A stretch of 33,137 nt of DNA from Candidatus Gastranaerophilales bacterium (GTDB lineage Bacteria > Cyanobacteriota > Vampirovibrionia > Gastranaerophilales > UBA9971). The notes beneath the pieces were generated by a model. That model was not told where the DNA came from. It searched no databases and saw nothing but the letters and a program-made list of their open reading frames with translations. Positions 29,036 to 33,137 of this stretch are shown here, piece by piece. Positions within the stretch are counted from its first letter, which is position 1, and each line of letters opens with the position of its first letter. A program made the translations under genes and the position numbers. The stretch lies in contig JANQEP010000134.1 in assembly GCA_028278305.1 (NCBI GenBank), positions 1 to 33,137 on the forward strand. Reading direction: 5' to 3'.

Positions 29036-30508
29036 TTACTTATCACTTGTTACCACCGAATTAAAAATCCTGTTGACAGGAATATGCCCATGAATTTTTT
29101 CAGCATCAACATTATAAATTATAATTTCATAACTGTCATAATTCGTAATAAGCGCTTTATTTTCTACAAGCCATATTTTTCCGGGAAATCCCCCGCTTTT
29201 TAGAGGAATTTTCTTTATTAAATCAAAATTTTCCATATCAATTATATTCAGTTCGTCTGATTCGGCACAGACTACCAGTATTCTTCCCATACTGTAAATT
29301 ACTTTCATATCAAGAGGTTTTTTCCCTGTTTTTGTCCGCTTTATTATTTCTGATTTTTTCAGGTCAAAAACCGTTATGGTATCCTCACTTCTGCTCAGGG
29401 CAAACAGGTATTTCCCGAATTGCTCTATTTTTGAAACATTTTTAACCTCAAATAATTCCCATGAGTAACCTGTCTGCAGGTTTAGCTGGTAAATTTTCCC
29501 TGTTCTGGAGTCGCTATAAAAAAGAAACTTATCATTTTCCGCAATTTGAATGCATTCAGGATATCCATTTACCGGAATCATTTTTTCTACCTGCATATTG
29601 ATAAGATCAATTTCTGAAATACCCGATGAAAACCTGTTGGCAACAAAAGCCCTGTTCATACCTGGCGGGGCAATAACCGAAGAAGGATATTTCCCGACAG
29701 GAATTACTTTTACAAATTCATTATTAAGGGTATCCACAACAAAAATTGAACCTGTAGCATTACCCGGCAATAGCAGGTATCTTTCATCAGCAGTAAGAGT
29801 CATATCAATTGCCATTGAAGGAAGATTAATCTCTGTTTCAATCCTTCCTGTCTGTGAATCAATGACATTTAATTTGTTATATTTATAATTTAATGTATAT
29901 AAATTTTTCCCTTTTAAAAAATCCAGTTCCGGTAATTTAGTTACATTCTCAGCAGTTTCTCCAATAATTTTCCCTTCATTATTTTCACTAATTTCAGTCC
30001 TGCCGTAAAAAGCTACTTCTCCTTCTTTGTCAGTCCTGGGTTTTAGGGGAATTTTCAAATCGCCTAAAATTACCTTCAGCTCCTGGGGAAGTTTCAGTCC
30101 TTTTGGAACGACCAGATCCTGCGGAAGCAGACCCAGTTTAACCTTTAAAGGCATTTCATCGCTGCTGATTACCGTAGGCGACTCACCTTTTTTTTCTATG
30201 ATTTTTAATAAAGCAAAATTATTATTGAAAAGCACCATATCGGGTTTTTCAGCAAAATCAGCACCGGCAGGAATTGTCTGGATAACTTCAAGAGGTTTTT
30301 TTTCTTTATCTCTGACAAGCGGTAAAACCAGTAAATATTTGGTTGCATCAGTAAGTTCTATCATTCCGTCAAACCTTATGCCGGCTTCAGGGAATTTTTC
30401 CCTGATAAAACTTACCAGGCTCTGCGGCAACTCTGTACAATTCCCGGGAAAAGAGATGCTTAAAAGTACGATTAGAGTAAATAAAATTTTTATTAACCTG
30501 ATTTTCAT
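29036..30508 (-). CDS. secreted YVTN/YncE-like beta-propeller protein
   Basis: Signal peptide; repeats such as VIPVGKYPSSVIAPPGMNRAFVANRFSSGISEIDLINMQVEKMIPVNGYP. Confidence 0.82.
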   Translation of the reverse strand: MKIRLIKILFTLIVLLSISFPGNCTELPQSLVSFIREKFPEAGIRFDGMIELTDATKYLLVLPLVRDKEKKPLEVIQTIPAGADFAEKPDMVLFNNNFALLKIIEKKGESPTVISSDEMPLKVKLGLLPQDLVVPKGLKLPQELKVILGDLKIPLKPRTDKEGEVAFYGRTEISENNEGKIIGETAENVTKLPELDFLKGKNLYTLNYKYNKLNVIDSQTGRIETEINLPSMAIDMTLTADERYLLLPGNATGSIFVVDTLNNEFVKVIPVGKYPSSVIAPPGMNRAFVANRFSSGISEIDLINMQVEKMIPVNGYPECIQIAENDKFLFYSDSRTGKIYQLNLQTGYSWELFEVKNVSKIEQFGKYLFALSRSEDTITVFDLKKSEIIKRTKTGKKPLDMKVIYSMGRILVVCAESDELNIIDMENFDLIKKIPLKSGGFPGKIWLVENKALITNYDSYEIIIYNVDAEKIHGHIPVNRIFNSVVTSDK

Positions 30509-30534
30509 AATATTCTTAATAATTTTTTGGCAAA

Positions 30535-30604
30535 TGTTGCATAGTTATATCCTGGTTTTGGGCTAATTCGCGACTCGGGTTATTTAGCAATTCGGGTTAA
30601 TTAA
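30535..30604. repeat. short dispersed repeat family E, copy 4
   Basis: GTTGCATAGTTATATCCTGGTTTTGGGCTAATTCGCGACTCGGGTTATTTAGCAATTCGGGTTAATTAA. Confidence 0.75.
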
Positions 30605-30758
30605 ATTAAAAGATTTTATTACTTTGCTGCGGTTATTGTATTATAATATATCTTTATATAGTAATATGATTTAGTGATAAAACAAAATTTTTATTAAAAA
30701 CCAAAAAAACCAACGTTGAATATTAGTTTTTTTAAAAAATTTTCTACGGTAAGTTTAA

Positions 30759-31484
30759 ATGAACATTTTTGTTACAGGTACAGATACAGGAGTAGGAAAA
30801 ACAGTTGTAACAGCCGGGCTTGCAGCTGTTATGCAGAGCCTGGGATATATTACGGGAGTTTATAAACCTGTGCAAAGCGGCGCTGTTGAAAAAAACAATG
30901 AGCTTATCGCGCCTGACCTGGAATTTGTTAAATCAATTGACCAAAACGTACTGACAAAAGTGTCATATAACTTTAAAGCGCCTGTAGCACCTTCGCTTGC
31001 AGCGATCCTGGATAATGCAAAAGTTTATAAAAACCGTCTAAAAATAGATTATGAAAGCATGAAAGACAGCTGTGATTTTGTAATTACAGAAGGCGCCGGG
31101 GGGCTTTTAGTTCCTGTAGTTGATAATTTTATGATAAGAGACCTTGCAAAGTTACTGGATTTGCCAGTTTTAATAGTTGCAAGGCCTGACCTGGGGACTA
31201 TAAATCACACGCTGCTGACTATAGAAGCAGCGATAGCGAGGGGGCTGGAGGTGTTAGGGGTAATAATTTCCAATTATCCGTCTGGTACTGATGATATAGC
31301 GGTAAAAACTTCTCCTGATATTATTGCAGAGCTTACCGGCGTCAAAATTCTTGGAATTTTACCCCGTGTAAAAGAAGTTTACAACGATGAACCCGGTAAG
31401 CCCGAAGCGCTGATTGACATGGTTATTAATAATATCGATGTTCAGAGTCTTTTCAGGATAAAAATACCAAAACTTACATCTTAG
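30759..31484 (+). CDS. bioD: dethiobiotin synthase
   Basis: MNIFVTGTDTGVGKTVVTAGLA, YKPVQSGA, EGAGGLLVPV motifs. Confidence 0.94.
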   Translation: MNIFVTGTDTGVGKTVVTAGLAAVMQSLGYITGVYKPVQSGAVEKNNELIAPDLEFVKSIDQNVLTKVSYNFKAPVAPSLAAILDNAKVYKNRLKIDYESMKDSCDFVITEGAGGLLVPVVDNFMIRDLAKLLDLPVLIVARPDLGTINHTLLTIEAAIARGLEVLGVIISNYPSGTDDIAVKTSPDIIAELTGVKILGILPRVKEVYNDEPGKPEALIDMVINNIDVQSLFRIKIPKLTS

Positions 31485-31487
31485 AGC

Positions 31488-31664
31488 CTAATACTCCTGT
31501 TCAAATAAAAAATTCACTGACTTGTCATAGTTAAAATGATCCCTGAAGTTTTTCAATTCAAACAAGAGCCTTTTCTTCTGGGTTACATACTTTGAGTTAG
31601 GCATTTTGGCGGAAAAAGAAGAAAGTACTAGAGTATGCTTTTTTTTCATTGGCTTATCTCCCAT
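31488..31664 (-). CDS. small basic hypothetical protein, up to 58 aa
   Basis: Below the ORF-list cutoff: MGDKPMKKKHTLVLSSFSAKMPNSKYVTQKKRLLFELKNFRDHFNYDKSVNFLFEQEY; GGGAG before the internal ATG at 31649 suggests that start. Confidence 0.45.
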   Translation of the reverse strand: MGDKPMKKKHTLVLSSFSAKMPNSKYVTQKKRLLFELKNFRDHFNYDKSVNFLFEQEY

Positions 31665-32105
31665 ATCCAGAAAACTAACCGTAAGAAAGAGCTGTTAGTT
31701 ATAAATGCCTTCCATGTAAATTACATTTTTTTTAAGATTTTTAAGCATTAGCTGATTAAACTCACGCAATATCTAAAGTGTAAGACCAACATTTAAATAT
31801 CTAATCATTCCTTTTCAGAGTATAAAAACATAGAAGGCATAAATAACATAAAAATTATATCATAAATTTTAAAATTGGAAATAGAATATGAAATAATATT
31901 ACAATTAATTTTTTATTAATTTTTTAAAATTAAATTACAATTAAAATTTTTATATTTCTAGTACAAATACCTGATGAATTTATGTTTAAAATAAATGTAT
32001 ACTTATTTTTCAATACTGTAAAAGTCCGGTTTAGCAATAATAAGTGTAAAAAAGACCATAGTTATTTTGAAATTTCAATAGTAGTAAGTCTAAAAGAGGT
32101 AAAAA

Positions 32106-32264
32106 ATGAAAAAAACAAACGCAGCAGAATCCAAACTCAGTTTAAACTCCAAAAAACCGGATTTCCAAAATACAGAAATTACAAATATTGTCTATAATTA
32201 CAAGAATATGTTGACTTACGCACCGGCTGAGAGTTCAAAGTACAATAATAATAAAATAAAGTGA
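32106..32264 (+). CDS. small hypothetical protein, 52 aa, upstream of nuclease
   Basis: AGAGGTAAAAAATG start; MKKTNAAESKLSLNSKKPDFQNTEITNIVYNYKNMLTYAPAESSKYNNNKIK; stop 5 nt before next ATG. Confidence 0.5.
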   Translation: MKKTNAAESKLSLNSKKPDFQNTEITNIVYNYKNMLTYAPAESSKYNNNKIK

Positions 32265-32269
32265 ACTAA

Positions 32270-32947
32270 ATGCAGGAAAATATTTTTACTCATGACCATT
32301 TTAATACCTGGCAGGTCTGTAAGGGCAGGTATTATTTTAAATACATTAAAAAGCTTAACTGGCCCGATTTTGATGGGGACTATGAGCTGGGGCAGAATTT
32401 TCATGCTCTTATAGATTATTTTTTAAGGGGGTTTAATGTAGATAACCTGCTGCAAGACGCTTCTGAGGAAGTTAAAGACTGCTGGAGCCGCATAAAAGAC
32501 CACCCTGTCCTGCATAAAAAGATTATAAAAACAGAATGGGGTTTTAACTCCAGGATAGAAAATACGGATAACTGGCTTACAGGAAGAATAGACGCTATTT
32601 TTTATGATCCCGGGGAAAGCAAATATATAATAGCTGACTGGAAAACAGGAAAATATATCCCGAAAAAAATTGACCCTAATTTCCAGCATAAAATTTACCT
32701 CTATGCCTTTTACAGGGGAAGAAAAGACTTGAACCTTGATTTTAAGCCCGGACAGCTGGAATTTCAATATATAAAAATCCAGGATGAGGTCTCTATAAAT
32801 ACTATAAGCTTTTCTGCGGATAAAGAAACTGAATTTGCGGGAAATTTTTTAAATATAATTGAAAATATTAATAATACCGAACATTTTAGAAGCTCTGACT
32901 GCTGCCCGCTAAAACATTGCGCCTATAAAAACCTTTGTTTTAAATAA
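32270..32947 (+). CDS. PD-(D/E)XK nuclease (RecB/Cas4-like) with Cys-rich C-terminus
   Basis: LGQNFHALIDYF, GRIDAIFYDPGESKYIIADWKTGK, QHKIYLYAF, CCPLKHCAYKNLC. Confidence 0.88.
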   Translation: MQENIFTHDHFNTWQVCKGRYYFKYIKKLNWPDFDGDYELGQNFHALIDYFLRGFNVDNLLQDASEEVKDCWSRIKDHPVLHKKIIKTEWGFNSRIENTDNWLTGRIDAIFYDPGESKYIIADWKTGKYIPKKIDPNFQHKIYLYAFYRGRKDLNLDFKPGQLEFQYIKIQDEVSINTISFSADKETEFAGNFLNIIENINNTEHFRSSDCCPLKHCAYKNLCFK

Positions 32948-33010
32948 CCTGAATCATAAAATACCTGAACCCCGGTAACAGGTGAAATTTTCTCAAAATC
33001 TATAATATAA
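32946..33010. repeat. dispersed repeat family C, copy 4 (partial)
   Basis: AACCTGAATCATAAAATACCTGAACCCCGGTAACAGGTGAAATTTTCTCAAAATCTATA matches reverse complement of the right half of 10918-11066. Confidence 0.75.
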
Positions 33011-33137
33011 GACTCAAGTTGCCGCCTATAAAAATTTCCCTTGTCTCCCGGCACCATGTTGATAGCCCCCGAAATGTCATTCCGAGCAGCGCGGGCGAGA
33101 AAGCGAGAATGTAAGCAGGTAATTGTTATTCGCCCGA

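Noticed and set aside
30027-30566. 179-aa ORF antisense to the beta-propeller gene
   Set aside because: Opposes a better supported CDS with signal peptide and repeats; no recognisable motifs.
31982-32197. 71-aa ORF before the nuclease
   Set aside because: Overlaps in another frame the 52-aa ORF at 32106-32264, which has a better RBS and tighter spacing to the nuclease.

Overview
This is a roughly 33 kb AT-rich bacterial chromosomal segment. It is mostly housekeeping: nadB, prmC, groES-groEL, a DAHP synthase, two sugar-nucleotide SDR genes (UXS-type and galE), a MetE/UROD-fold protein, ggt, recN, bioD, a PAS/GAF histidine kinase, an orphan FliI/SctN-type ATPase, a NarL-type response regulator, an orphan sugar-binding lipoprotein with a YVTN beta-propeller partner, a glycerol-1-phosphate dehydrogenase/HAD phosphatase pair, and a RecB/Cas4-like nuclease. 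I saw no rRNA, tRNA, CRISPR array or transposase. The most interesting signals are: (1) the ggt/histidine-kinase intergenic region (~19749-20000), where a short Leu-rich transmembrane peptide frame with a non-AUG start sits behind a 13-nt Shine-Dalgarno match and is overlapped by a divergent promoter, resembling a type I toxin-antitoxin or leader-peptide locus; (2) at least four families of small dispersed palindromic/MITE-like repeats, some mosaic and several fused to the stop codons of neighbouring genes; (3) an intrinsic-terminator-like hairpin that contains the groES stop codon; (4) a LytM/M23 protein missing two of three zinc ligands; (5) a two-gene G1P dehydrogenase + HAD phosphatase unit; (6) small ORFs under the 60-aa cutoff of the supplied track, including an AtpZ-like protein next to ggt. 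Taxonomy is not decidable from this window; a Melainabacteria/Vampirovibrionia-like lineage is only a weak guess.
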